From Salipiger sp. CCB-MM3 (GTDB taxonomy: Bacteria; Pseudomonadota; Alphaproteobacteria; Rhodobacterales; Rhodobacteraceae): DNA of 64,000 bases. The notes below the pieces were generated by a model. That model made no database searches, was not told where the DNA came from, and saw nothing but the letters and a program-made list of their open reading frames with translations. The stretch covers positions 2,369,001 through 2,433,000 of the forward strand of contig NZ_CP014595.1 in NCBI RefSeq assembly GCF_001687105.1. The letters are read 5' to 3'. Positions 40,247-48,189 of the stretch are shown one piece after another. The stretch's first letter is position 1. Each line of letters starts with the position of its first letter. Both the position numbers and the translations under genes were made by a program.

Positions 40247-40313
40247 GCGACGATCTCAGGGAGGAGGAGAGAGATCGCCGCTGCATCAAAGTCCCAGGAA
40301 GGAGGAGAGGGAC
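40247..40313 (-). ncRNA. CcsR/cuckoo-type sRNA module 5
   Basis: Hairpins lie at 40291-40313 (5-bp stem, variant loop TCTCCTCCTTCCT on the minus strand) and 40247-40281 (11-bp stem with one mismatch, loop TCTCCTCCTCCCT). The loops are complementary to Shine-Dalgarno sequences. Confidence 0.75.
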
Positions 40314-40351
40314 TCCGAAGCTTCTGGACCGCATGCGGCCCTTTATGAGGT

Positions 40352-40418
40352 GCGGCGGTCTCAGGGAGGAGGAGAGAGACCGCCGCTGTATCGTTGCCCC
40401 AGGGAGGAGGAGAGGGGC
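40352..40418 (-). ncRNA. CcsR/cuckoo-type sRNA module 4
   Basis: Hairpins lie at 40396-40418 (stem gcccc/ggggc) and 40352-40386 (11-bp perfect stem). Both have the 13-base loop TCTCCTCCTCCCT on the minus strand. Confidence 0.8.
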
Positions 40419-40454
40419 TCCGAATAGGGTGGGCGCTGAGGCCCGGAAACTGGT

Positions 40455-40521
40455 GCGGCGGTCTCAGGGAGGAGGAGAGAGACCGCCGCGGTATCGTTGC
40501 CCCAGGGAGGAGGAGAGGGGC
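40455..40521 (-). ncRNA. CcsR/cuckoo-type sRNA module 3
   Basis: Hairpins lie at 40499-40521 and 40455-40489 with the same stems and 13-base CCTCCTCCC loop as module 4. It is offset by exactly 103 bases. Confidence 0.8.
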
Positions 40522-40557
40522 TCCGAATAGGTTGGGCGCTGGGGCCCGGAAACTGGT

Positions 40558-40624
40558 GCGGCGATCTCAGGGAGGAGGAGAGAGATCGCCGCTGTATCGA
40601 TGCCCCAGGGAGGAGGAGAGGGGC
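40558..40624 (-). ncRNA. CcsR/cuckoo-type sRNA module 2
   Basis: Hairpins lie at 40602-40624 (5-bp stem) and 40558-40592 (11-bp stem with a GATCTC variant compensated on both sides). The loop is identical to modules 3 and 4. The compensatory change argues for a selected RNA structure. Confidence 0.8.
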
Positions 40625-40671
40625 TGTCGATGTCTGGGGCCGGGCTTTCGTCCGGTATCCCGTATCTTTGT

Positions 40672-40743
40672 GGCGGTGACCTCAGGGAGGAGGAGAGAGG
40701 TCACCGCCGTAACGAACCGGCTCAGGGAGGAGGAGAGAGCCGG
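40672..40743 (-). ncRNA. CcsR/cuckoo-type sRNA module 1 (closest to the DUF1127 gene)
   Basis: Hairpins lie at 40717-40743 (7-bp stem ccggctc/gagccgg) and 40672-40708 (12-bp stem ggcggtgacctc with compensated differences from the others). Both have the 13-base loop with CCTCCTCCC on the minus strand. The module begins 15 bases after the DUF1127 stop codon. Confidence 0.8.
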
Positions 40744-40758
40744 GACGTGTTCGAATTC

Positions 40759-40962
40759 TTACGCCTCGTAGGCGGCCTGATACGCGATCCGGCGGATCAT
40801 CGAGCGGTGCAGCCCGAGATCGCTCAGTTCACGGTTGCTCAGCGAAGCCAGCTCGCTGAAGGTCTGCTTGTACAGGCGGCGGCGAGCGAGGGCGGTGCGG
40901 AGCGTGTCGAGGAGACCGCCGGTGCGGCCTTCGATGCGGGTGGTGTCGGTTGCGAATGCCAT
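40759..40962 (-). CDS. DUF1127 small protein (CcaF1-like) leading an sRNA array
   Basis: A 67-residue basic protein from the ATG at 40962. The C-terminal half YKQTFSELASLSNRELSDLG LHRSMIRRIAYQ is the DUF1127 (YjiS-like) domain. In Rhodobacter sphaeroides the DUF1127 protein CcaF1 is encoded immediately upstream of sRNAs CcsR1-4 and is an RNA-binding protein. The same arrangement is found here with six sRNA modules downstream on the same strand. By analogy the operon would be stress-induced through RpoH-type sigma factors; I could not assign the promoter. Translation start is supported by family length although the Shine-Dalgarno is weak. Confidence 0.9.
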   Translation of the reverse strand: MAFATDTTRIEGRTGGLLDTLRTALARRRLYKQTFSELASLSNRELSDLGLHRSMIRRIAYQAAYEA

Positions 40963-41210
40963 GTGCGTCTGTGCCCGTCTGGCTGAATGGTTGCGTCTGT
41001 CGTTTCTTGCCCCAATAGATGTGCCAATTGCTGCGGCTGCACAATCCCGCCCCGGTTCAATGCCGCTATGCGCAAAATGCATGGTGAAAACCACTTTGGA
41101 ATGCGCATCTTCGCGGGGGAGTGCATAGAAATTAGGCGAGAAATGGACGCGCCTTGCGCGGAGCGCAAGATGACGAAAGGTCACCATGCGCTGAGGGAAA
41201 GGAAGTAACT

Positions 41211-42275
41211 ATGACCCAATTGTCCGACGCTACCATGGCGTTGCTGAAAAGCTTCGATCTGCCCGGTGGCGGCAACCTCGTATCGCGGGACATGATTCGA
41301 GCGCTCAGCGTCGACGGCGGCCATGTGCGCTTTGTCATCGAAGCGCCAAGCGCCGAGATCGCCCGCCAGATGGAAGGCTTCCGCGCGGTGGTCGAGGCGC
41401 AGGTGGCGCAATTGCCGGGGGCGGTCTCGGCGGCGGTGGTGCTCTCAGCCCCGACGCAGGCGCCGAAAGCGCCCTCGCTGAAAATGGGTGGCCACGCCAA
41501 ACCGCAGGAGGGGCGCATGGCGCCGCCGGGGGTGAAAAAGCTGATCGCCATCGGCTCGGGCAAGGGCGGCGTGGGCAAATCCACCGTCTCGTCGAACCTC
41601 GCCGTGGCGCTGGCGCGCGCGGGCAAGAAGGTCGGCCTGCTGGATGCCGACATCCACGGCCCGTCGCAGCCGCGCATGTTCGGTGTCAGCAAACGCCCGG
41701 CCTCGCCCGATGGCAAGACGATCATCCCGCTCGAGGCGCATGGCGTCACGCTCATGTCGATCGGCGTGATGCTGCCCGAAGACAAGGCGGTGGTCTGGCG
41801 CGGCCCGATGCTGATGGGCGCGCTGCAGCAGATGCTGATGCAGGTGGAGTGGGGCACGCTCGATGTGCTGCTCATCGACCTGCCGCCGGGCACCGGGGAT
41901 GTGCAGCTCTCGCTGGGGCAGAAGTCGGAAGTGGATGGCGCCATCGTCGTCTCCACCCCGCAGGATGTGGCGCTGATCGACGCGAAGAAGGCGCTCGAAG
42001 CGTTCGCCACGCTCAATGTGCCGGTGCTGGGGATGATCGAGAATATGTCGGTTTTCGTCTGCCCTGACTGCGGGCGCGAGAGCCATATCTTCGGCCAGGG
42101 CGGCGTCGCCGCGGAAGCGGCGCGGCTCAATCTGCCGGTGCTGGCGCAGCTGCCCATCGACCTCGACACCCGCCTAGCGGGCGATAGCGGCGCGCCGGTG
42201 GCACTGGGCGAGGGCGTGATGGCGCGGGCCTATGCCAAACTGGCGCAGGATCTGATCGACGCGGGCCAAGTCTGA
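41211..42275 (+). CDS. mrp: Iron-sulfur cluster carrier protein (Mrp/ApbC)
   Basis: This P-loop NTPase binds and delivers Fe-S clusters. The product has 354 residues from the ATG at 41211 (AAAGGAAG upstream). An N-terminal DUF59/MIP18-like domain spans about 1-90. The deviant Walker A GSGKGGVGKST is at 115-125, followed by DIHGPSQPRMFG and a CPDC pair for the cluster near residue 285. It is convergent with holB. Confidence 0.93.
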   Translation: MTQLSDATMALLKSFDLPGGGNLVSRDMIRALSVDGGHVRFVIEAPSAEIARQMEGFRAVVEAQVAQLPGAVSAAVVLSAPTQAPKAPSLKMGGHAKPQEGRMAPPGVKKLIAIGSGKGGVGKSTVSSNLAVALARAGKKVGLLDADIHGPSQPRMFGVSKRPASPDGKTIIPLEAHGVTLMSIGVMLPEDKAVVWRGPMLMGALQQMLMQVEWGTLDVLLIDLPPGTGDVQLSLGQKSEVDGAIVVSTPQDVALIDAKKALEAFATLNVPVLGMIENMSVFVCPDCGRESHIFGQGGVAAEAARLNLPVLAQLPIDLDTRLAGDSGAPVALGEGVMARAYAKLAQDLIDAGQV

Positions 42276-42322
42276 GCCCCGGTCCCGCTGCGGTCCCAAG
42301 CGCGGGGCGGCCCCAAACCGCG

Positions 42323-42346
42323 CCTTCTTCTCTTTGAAAATACGCC
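42323..42346 (-). repeat. Dispersed intergenic GCGTATTT motif, copy 7 (part of a palindromic composite to 42389)
   Basis: On the minus strand it reads GGCGTATTTTCAAAGAGAAG plus AAGG. Next to it, to about 42389, are a CCCCC stretch, a second short palindrome and a GGGGGCGCTGCCCCC palindrome in the same order as around copy 2. It fills the gap between convergent mrp and holB and could act as a terminator for both. Confidence 0.65.
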
Positions 42347-42400
42347 GGGGGAGTCGCGGCGCAGCCGCGGCGGGGGCAGCGCCCCCTCCTTACCGGCCTC

Positions 42401-43522
42401 TCAGCCTGCCTTGCGCATCTGCAGCAGCAGGTCAAGCACCAGCGCCGCGGGATCGACGTTCACCGCGCGGGCGTGGCGGGCGCGTTCTCCGGCGTCCTGC
42501 GCCAGCTGCGCCCAGGCTCGCCCGGCGCCCGGATGCGGGGCGAGGCGCCGCAGCACCTCGGCCTCATTCGGCGCCGCCTCGGCGCGCGGCGGCATCCCGG
42601 TGACACCCACACGGGCGAGCCGCGCCATCAGCCGGTCGGTCAGCGTCAGCATCAGATCGAGCCGCGCCTCGCGGCCCTTGCCCGCGGTGCTTTCACCAAG
42701 CGCGATGGCGCGCGGGCGGTCGAGCCGGGGCAGGGTGCCCGCCAGCGACACCAGATCGGAATAGAGCTTCAGCCCGTCGAGGTTCAGCAGCCGCAGCGCC
42801 TCGCCCACCGAGCCCGCTGACAGTTCCGCCAGCGCCTCGGCTTCCTGCGGTGCCACCTGCGCCCCGGCCTGTTCGAGCGCGCGGGCCATATCCTCGGGGC
42901 CCAGCGGCGCGAGCCGCAGCTCGCGGCAGCGCGAGCGGATCGTCGGCAGCAGGCGCGAGGGCTGGTGGCTGATCATCAGCAGCACCGTATTGGCCGGCGG
43001 CTCTTCCAGCAGCTTGAGGATCGCGTTGGCGGCGTTGGGGTTCATCTCGTCGGCGCTGTCGATGATCACCACCCGGCGCCCGCCATCGGCAGAGGAGAGC
43101 GAGAAGAAGCGCTTCAGCGCGCGCACCTCTTCGACGGTGATGATGCTGCGCAGCTTCTTGGTCTTGCTGTCCCAGCTGCGGCGCAGCAGGTGCAGGCGCG
43201 GCTCCGACAGCGCGTGGACGCGGTGCGCCACCGGGTGCTCTGGGTCGATCAGCAGATCACGCGGCGGTGGCGGCGCGCCGAAGAGCCCGTCCTCCTCCTG
43301 CTCGGGCGTCGCCAGCAGAAAGCGCGCGATGGTCCATGCCAGCGTCGCCTTGCCAAGCCCGCGCGGCCCGGTGATCAGCCAGCCATGGTGCAGCCGGCCC
43401 GAGGTGAATGCGGTCAGAAAATCCGCCTGCGCGCGATCCTGTCCGAACAGGCGGAAGGTCTCGCGCGGGTGCGGCGCGCCCTCGACGCGATCCGCCTCGG
43501 GGATATCCTCCTCGGCGCTCAT
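42401..43522 (-). CDS. holB: DNA polymerase III subunit delta'
   Basis: The delta' clamp-loader subunit. The 373-residue product has GPRGLGKATLAW (Walker A form), the VVIIDSADEMNPNAANAILK region, LLEEPPANTVLLMISH and the sensor-1 SRC motif (IRSRCREL). The start overlaps the tmk stop by four bases (ATGA). Confidence 0.92.
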   Translation of the reverse strand: MSAEEDIPEADRVEGAPHPRETFRLFGQDRAQADFLTAFTSGRLHHGWLITGPRGLGKATLAWTIARFLLATPEQEEDGLFGAPPPPRDLLIDPEHPVAHRVHALSEPRLHLLRRSWDSKTKKLRSIITVEEVRALKRFFSLSSADGGRRVVIIDSADEMNPNAANAILKLLEEPPANTVLLMISHQPSRLLPTIRSRCRELRLAPLGPEDMARALEQAGAQVAPQEAEALAELSAGSVGEALRLLNLDGLKLYSDLVSLAGTLPRLDRPRAIALGESTAGKGREARLDLMLTLTDRLMARLARVGVTGMPPRAEAAPNEAEVLRRLAPHPGAGRAWAQLAQDAGERARHARAVNVDPAALVLDLLLQMRKAG

Positions 43523-44178
43523 GCGGAAGTGGAGAGATAGGGCTCGAGGCGCGCGCGGATGTCGGCGGCAACATTCTCCTGCGCCCGGTTGCCGTCGATG
43601 ACGATGAAGCGCTCGGGAAACTCTTTGGCCAATGCCAGATAGCCTGCGCGCATACGCTCCTGCAGTTCGACGCCGAAATCCTCGAAGCGTTCCTCTTCGG
43701 TGGCGCGAGCCTTGGCGCGGGCGAGCCCGGCGGCGGGATCCATGTCGATCAGGAAGGTAAGATCGGGCTCGGTGCCGATCATCAACTCGTGCAGCGCGTC
43801 CACCTTGCTGCGCAGATCGCCGCGCGACAGGCCCTGATACATCCGGCTGCTGTCGGCGAAACGGTCGCAGATCACCAGCTTGCCCGCCGCTAGCGCGGGG
43901 CGGATCAGACGCTCCAGATGGTCGCGGCGCGCGGCGGTGAAAAGCAGCAGCTCGGTCTCTGCGGACCAGCGGTCGGGGTCGCCCTGCAGCACCAGCGCGC
44001 GGATCTCTTCGGCACCGGGCGAGCCGCCGGGCTCGCGGGTGAGAACCGCCTCGCGGCCAGCACCAAGAAGCGCGGCATGTAAAAGCCGCGCCTGCGTGGA
44101 TTTGCCCGAGCCGTCGATGCCCTCGAAGCTGATGAAGAGGCCGGACCTTGCGGTCTCGGCACCATTGCTGCCGGTCAC
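43519..44178 (-). CDS. tmk: Thymidylate kinase
   Basis: Tmk phosphorylates dTMP to dTDP. The 219-residue product has P-loop FEGIDGSGKST at 18-28, DRFADSSRMYQG (DRY-like motif) and a LID region with RATEEERFEDFG. ATGA overlaps join it to both dac (upstream) and holB (downstream), so the three are translated as one coupled unit. Confidence 0.95.
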   Translation of the reverse strand: MTGSNGAETARSGLFISFEGIDGSGKSTQARLLHAALLGAGREAVLTREPGGSPGAEEIRALVLQGDPDRWSAETELLLFTAARRDHLERLIRPALAAGKLVICDRFADSSRMYQGLSRGDLRSKVDALHELMIGTEPDLTFLIDMDPAAGLARAKARATEEERFEDFGVELQERMRAGYLALAKEFPERFIVIDGNRAQENVAADIRARLEPYLSTSA

Positions 44179-45374
44179 ATCGCCTCCGCGGTGGTGGCGG
44201 GGGCCTGCAGACGCCCGATCAGATTGGTGCTGACCACCATCATGCGTTTGACGAAGCCGCCCGAGGGCACGTCTTCGGCAGCAAACAGCGGCACCCGGTG
44301 CTCGGGCAGACCTTCGGGCGTGATGATCAGCTCGGCCAGCTGCTGGCCCGCGGTGATCGGCGCCTGCAGCGGACCAGTATAGACCACCTCGGCGCCAAGC
44401 TCGGTGCCCGGGGTCACGGGGATCAGCATTTCGATGTCGTCACGCGCCACCAGCCCGACGCTTTCCTGCGCGCCAAGGAAGACGTCGGCGCGGGCCACTT
44501 CCTTGCCCTTCTCGATCAGTTTTCGCTCGGCGAACTGGCGAAAGGCCCAGTTGACGATCGACTCGCTCTCTTCGGCGCGGGCGCGCTCGCTGTCGAGCCC
44601 GGCAATGGCAAAGATCACCCGGCGGTCGCCCTGTTTGGCCGAGCCGACGAGGCCATAGCCCGCTTCTTGCGTGTGGCCGGTCTTGAGACCATCGGCGCCG
44701 ATGTCGAGGCGCAGCAGCGGGTTGCGGTTGTGCACGTTCTGCGGCGCGCGGCCATCGAACTCGAAACGCCGCTCTGCGAAGATCGGGTAGAATTCGGGGA
44801 AGTCCTCGATGATGTGCCGCGCCAGCAGCACCAGATCGCGCATCGACATGACGTGACCGTCGGCGGGCCAGCCCGAGGCGTTGGCGAAATGCGAGCTGGT
44901 CATGCCCAGCTGTTGCGCGCGGCGGGTCATCAGATCGGCGAAACCGGCCTCGGTGCCATTGGGCGAGAGTGCCTCGGCGATCACCGCGCAGGCGTCATTG
45001 CCTGACAGCACGATGATGCCGCGCAGCAGGTCCTCGACCTTCACCCGGTCGGTGGTGTCGAGGAACATGGTCGAGCCGCCATAGGACATGGCATGCGACG
45101 ATACCGGCAGGGTCTCGTCGAGCTTGAGCCGCCCGTCGCGGATCGCCTCGAAAGCCATATAGAGCGTCATGAGCTTGGACATCGAAGCCGGGGGCACCGA
45201 TTTGTCCGCATCCTTGGCCATCAGCACGGTGCCGGTGGTGTAATCCAGCACAAAGGCGGTGCGGGCGCTGGTGTCAAACGCCTGCGCGCTGGTGGCGAGC
45301 AGCGCCGCCGTGGCGGCCCCGGCCAGCAGGCGACGCAGGGAAAGGCTCGAAAGGGGGCTCGTCGGGCGGCGCAT
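44175..45374 (-). CDS. D-alanyl-D-alanine carboxypeptidase (PBP5/6 family)
   Basis: A periplasmic enzyme trimming terminal D-Ala from peptidoglycan stems. The 399-residue product has an N-terminal signal peptide ending near ATSAQA. The active site SMSK is at S64-K67; SGN (LSGNDACAV) and KTG (LKTGHTQEAG) follow. The DacA-type beta-sandwich C-domain and an amphipathic C-terminal stretch (GFVKRMMVVSTNLIGRLQ) complete it. It lies 47 bases after the SPOR gene and is coupled to tmk. Confidence 0.93.
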   Translation of the reverse strand: MRRPTSPLSSLSLRRLLAGAATAALLATSAQAFDTSARTAFVLDYTTGTVLMAKDADKSVPPASMSKLMTLYMAFEAIRDGRLKLDETLPVSSHAMSYGGSTMFLDTTDRVKVEDLLRGIIVLSGNDACAVIAEALSPNGTEAGFADLMTRRAQQLGMTSSHFANASGWPADGHVMSMRDLVLLARHIIEDFPEFYPIFAERRFEFDGRAPQNVHNRNPLLRLDIGADGLKTGHTQEAGYGLVGSAKQGDRRVIFAIAGLDSERARAEESESIVNWAFRQFAERKLIEKGKEVARADVFLGAQESVGLVARDDIEMLIPVTPGTELGAEVVYTGPLQAPITAGQQLAELIITPEGLPEHRVPLFAAEDVPSGGFVKRMMVVSTNLIGRLQAPATTAEAM

Positions 45375-45421
45375 GGGCGGCTCCTGTGCTTTGGCTCCGG
45401 TCTGGTCGTCGGATCGTCTGG

Positions 45422-46444
45422 TCAGTTCTTCACGGCGTAGGCATCCGAGAAACCGGTGCCCTTGATCTTGGTCAGCAGCGCCTCAAGCTCGGCCTTGTCC
45501 TGCGCCGGGCCAACCAGCACGCGCCAGAAGGTCTTGCCCGAGCTGCTCTGCTTCTTGACCGTCGGCACCATGCCCGCCTGACGCATCGCGGTGGCGGTGT
45601 TCTCGGCGTTTTGCTCGATGCTGAAGATGCCGATCTGCACATAGGGCCGCGACAGCGAGGAGGCGGGCTTTGGCGCGGGCGCGGGTGCCGGGCTCGCGGC
45701 CTCGGTCGGAGCGGCGGTGGCGGCAGGGGCGGCGGCAGGGGCTGCGGCTGGCGCGGAGGCGGGCGCCGCCTCGATGGCTGCAGCGGCACCTGCGGTCACC
45801 GGATCAAGCGTGGTTTCCTCGACCTCGGGCGTTTCCGACAGCGTGCTCGCTTCGACGCCGGCGGGGCCGGTGCCTTCCTCGGGCTGGGCGGGGCCTTCTT
45901 CGCGGCGCAGCGCCACGACGTTGAGGTTCACCGGCTCGCCCGCCAGCATGCCGATGGCGGCGGCGGCGTCGGACGACACCTGCAGGCGCGGGCCGGGGCT
46001 CATGCGTTCACGGCGGAACAGCGCCCCGATGACGAACTGGCCGTTGCTTTCGTTGCGAATGATCACCCGCTCGGGCTCGGTGACATCGGGATGCGCGACC
46101 CAGACACCGCCCAGCGAGGGGCGACCGTCCCAAAGGCCGGCCTCGGTGGTCTGAAAGACCTCGGGTGCCTCAATGTCACGCTCGACCGTGGCGGATGTGC
46201 CAGAGGCTTCGGCGCCGGTGCCGCCCTCGGACTTGAGGAAGCCGGGCATCTGCGCGTCGCTGCAGGCGCTCAGGGCGACCGTGCCGAGCAGGGCCGCAAG
46301 GCTTGCCCAGCCCGTGCCCCGGCTTGCACGCGATGTCGCGCCCGCTTTCGCCGGTTTCATGCTGCCACGATTTTTGATGCCGGTATTTATGCTGCCGGTG
46401 TTCCAACCCGCGGCCATCGGCCGCGCTGCATTGGCCTTACTCAT
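45422..46444 (-). CDS. SPOR-domain lipoprotein
   Basis: The C-terminal 75 residues (YVQIGIFSIEQNAENTATAM and onward, WRVLVGPAQDKAELEALL) form a SPOR domain that binds denuded septal glycan. The N-terminus has a hydrophobic segment with a lipobox-like LSAC, suggesting a lipoprotein. A long Ala/Pro-rich stretch lies before SPOR. The ATG at 46444 (AGGGGG upstream) is chosen, giving 340 residues; an internal ATG at 46360 would give a more normal lipoprotein signal and is a real alternative. It heads the dac-tmk-holB transcript. Confidence 0.85.
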   Translation of the reverse strand: MSKANAARPMAAGWNTGSINTGIKNRGSMKPAKAGATSRASRGTGWASLAALLGTVALSACSDAQMPGFLKSEGGTGAEASGTSATVERDIEAPEVFQTTEAGLWDGRPSLGGVWVAHPDVTEPERVIIRNESNGQFVIGALFRRERMSPGPRLQVSSDAAAAIGMLAGEPVNLNVVALRREEGPAQPEEGTGPAGVEASTLSETPEVEETTLDPVTAGAAAAIEAAPASAPAAAPAAAPAATAAPTEAASPAPAPAPKPASSLSRPYVQIGIFSIEQNAENTATAMRQAGMVPTVKKQSSSGKTFWRVLVGPAQDKAELEALLTKIKGTGFSDAYAVKN

Positions 46445-46759
46445 AGGTGCCCCCTGTCGTCCCGCCTGTGTCGTCCGCCTGGCCGGTGGCGTCTGTCGCG
46501 CCTTGCCGGTGTCCCGTCGCCGGATGTCCCTTCGATATGCCGGAGGCCGTTCGATCACCGCCGCAAAGGCCCGGAGGGCGTCTGCCTTCGTGCCCGGAAA
46601 GGGCGGCTCGGGCGCAGCGGAGGCGAACCGGGCCATCCCGGTTTTCGCCGGATCGTAACGGGTGGCTGTGATCAAGAAAAGCCTTCAAAGCCGTGATCGG
46701 CGGATTTTCCCGGAAAGCCTGTTCTAGAATCGCGCAAGGCACGCTAGGTCGGTCGGACC

Positions 46760-46849
46760 GGAGGTTTGGCAGAGTGGTCGAATGCGGCGGTCTTGAAAAC
46801 CGTTGGGCGTGAGAGCGTCCCCAGGGTTCGAATCCCTGAGCCTCCGCCA
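46760..46849 (+). tRNA. tRNA-Ser (anticodon UGA)
   Basis: A 90-base class II tRNA. The 7-bp acceptor stem (ggaggtt / agcctcc) has one G-U pair. The anticodon TGA is at 46794-46796 in a CTTGAAA loop. There is a long variable arm and the T-loop is GTTCGAATC. The CCA end is encoded. The last 15 bases plus one are repeated at 58899, marking the island attachment site. Confidence 0.96.
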
Positions 46850-46850
46850 T
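46836..46850 (+). repeat. Attachment site attL at the 3' end of tRNA-Ser
   Basis: The 15-base sequence ctgagcctccgccat is the end of the tRNA and is repeated exactly at 58899-58913. An integrase gene starts about 150 bases downstream. This is the classic tRNA-targeted island arrangement. Confidence 0.85.
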
Positions 46851-47001
46851 TTCATAATTTCGATCAGTTTAGCATGCTTACCCATGGTGGCGTTTTCTCT
46901 TTATTTTACTGGCGATTTTTGACGCGAAGCCTTGCTCTCGGTTTTCCTCGATGGCGCAGGTTTGCGTTCACTGTGTGGTATGAATCGTGGTACAAGTTCG
47001 C

Positions 47002-48189
47002 ATGGCTCTGTCAGGCAAACTCACAAAGAAGCTGGTCGAGAATCTCGGACCTGGGCGTCACGGCGACGGCAACGGCCTCTACCTGGTTGTCGATCCTTCG
47101 GGCGCGCGGCGCTGGATCGTGCGCGTGGTCGTCAAAGGGCAGAAGAACAGGAAGGGCGGGCCCCTTCGCACCGATTTCGGCTTGGGCAGTGCTGAGCTCG
47201 TGCCGCTGCACCAGGCGCGAGAGCGTGCGCTCGAATATCGACGGATGGCGAAGCAGGGGGTGAACCCGCGCTTCAATGCGCGAAAGGAAGCGCCAACCTT
47301 TGAAGAGGTCGCGCAACAGGTTCATATCGAGCGCATGCCCACCTGGAAGAACGCCAAGCATGGCCAGCAATGGATCAACACCTTGCGCGTCTATGCCTTC
47401 CCCAAGATCGGGCGCATACCGATCGACCTTATAGGTCAGCCAGAAGTGATGATGTGTCTTGGACCGATCTGGACCGAGAAGCACGAGACCGCGACGCGAC
47501 TGGCTCAGCGGATCAAGATCGTTCTGGACGTGGCACGCTCCAAGGGCTTCCGCACCGGCGAGAACCCGGTCACCGCGATCAAGGAGTCGCTTGCCCTCCC
47601 GAGGGTCAAGGCCAAACCCAAGCATCACGTTGCAATGCGATGGCAAGACGTCCCTAGCTTCTTTGCCGGACTGCGAGAACGTAACGCGATGGCGGCCAAG
47701 GCGCTGATGTTTACTTGCCTGTCCGCTGCACGAACCGGCGAAGTGCTGGGCATGCGCTGGGCGGAGGTCGATACTGAGAGCCAACTGTGGGTCTGCCCAG
47801 CCGAACGCATGAAGGGCGGTGAGGAGCATCGTGTCCCTCTGACAGACGAGATGCTTTCGATCATCGAACCTCTCCGAGCGATGCGGTCGGAATACGTGTT
47901 TGAAGGGCAGAAGCGGCACCGTCCGTTGTCGAACATGGCGATGCTGATGCTGCTCCGCCGCATGGGTGCGGAAGGCGTGACCGTACATGGCTTTCGGTCG
48001 ACATTCCGGGACTGGGCAGCGGAAGTTGCCAATGTCCCTCGTGAAGTCGCCGAGAAGAGCCTGGCCCACACCGTTGGAAGTGATGTCGAGCGCGCCTACG
48101 CACGCTCTGACCTGCTTGAGAAGCGGCGCGCGCTGATGCGTGACTGGTCTCAATACGTGGCATCAAGTCGCGTGCAGGAGCCGGAATAG
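47002..48189 (+). CDS. P4-type tyrosine integrase
   Basis: The integrase of the island, 395 residues. The N-terminal arm-binding DUF4102 domain has GDGNGLYLVVDPSGARRWIV. The core-binding domain follows. The catalytic core has R in LSAARTGEVLGMRW, HGFR in VHGFRSTFRDW, H in SLAHTVGS and Y in ERAYARSDLLEKRR. The ATG at 47002 is chosen; GTG at 46987 in the same frame is possible. It is transcribed away from attL and its stop overlaps the next ORF by one base. Confidence 0.92.
   Translation: MALSGKLTKKLVENLGPGRHGDGNGLYLVVDPSGARRWIVRVVVKGQKNRKGGPLRTDFGLGSAELVPLHQARERALEYRRMAKQGVNPRFNARKEAPTFEEVAQQVHIERMPTWKNAKHGQQWINTLRVYAFPKIGRIPIDLIGQPEVMMCLGPIWTEKHETATRLAQRIKIVLDVARSKGFRTGENPVTAIKESLALPRVKAKPKHHVAMRWQDVPSFFAGLRERNAMAAKALMFTCLSAARTGEVLGMRWAEVDTESQLWVCPAERMKGGEEHRVPLTDEMLSIIEPLRAMRSEYVFEGQKRHRPLSNMAMLMLLRRMGAEGVTVHGFRSTFRDWAAEVANVPREVAEKSLAHTVGSDVERAYARSDLLEKRRALMRDWSQYVASSRVQEPE

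Noticed and set aside
40133..40743. Array looking like a CRISPR (regular repeats with spacers)
   Set aside because: The repeats are hairpins of two alternating stem types with compensated stem changes, the intervals are similar to each other, not unique spacers, and no cas genes are nearby.
40085..40771. Plus-strand Arg/Glu-rich open frames across the repeat array
   Set aside because: They arise from reading the tandem hairpins (REEERDRR-type repeats) and overlap each other in several frames. The structure is explained by minus-strand sRNAs.
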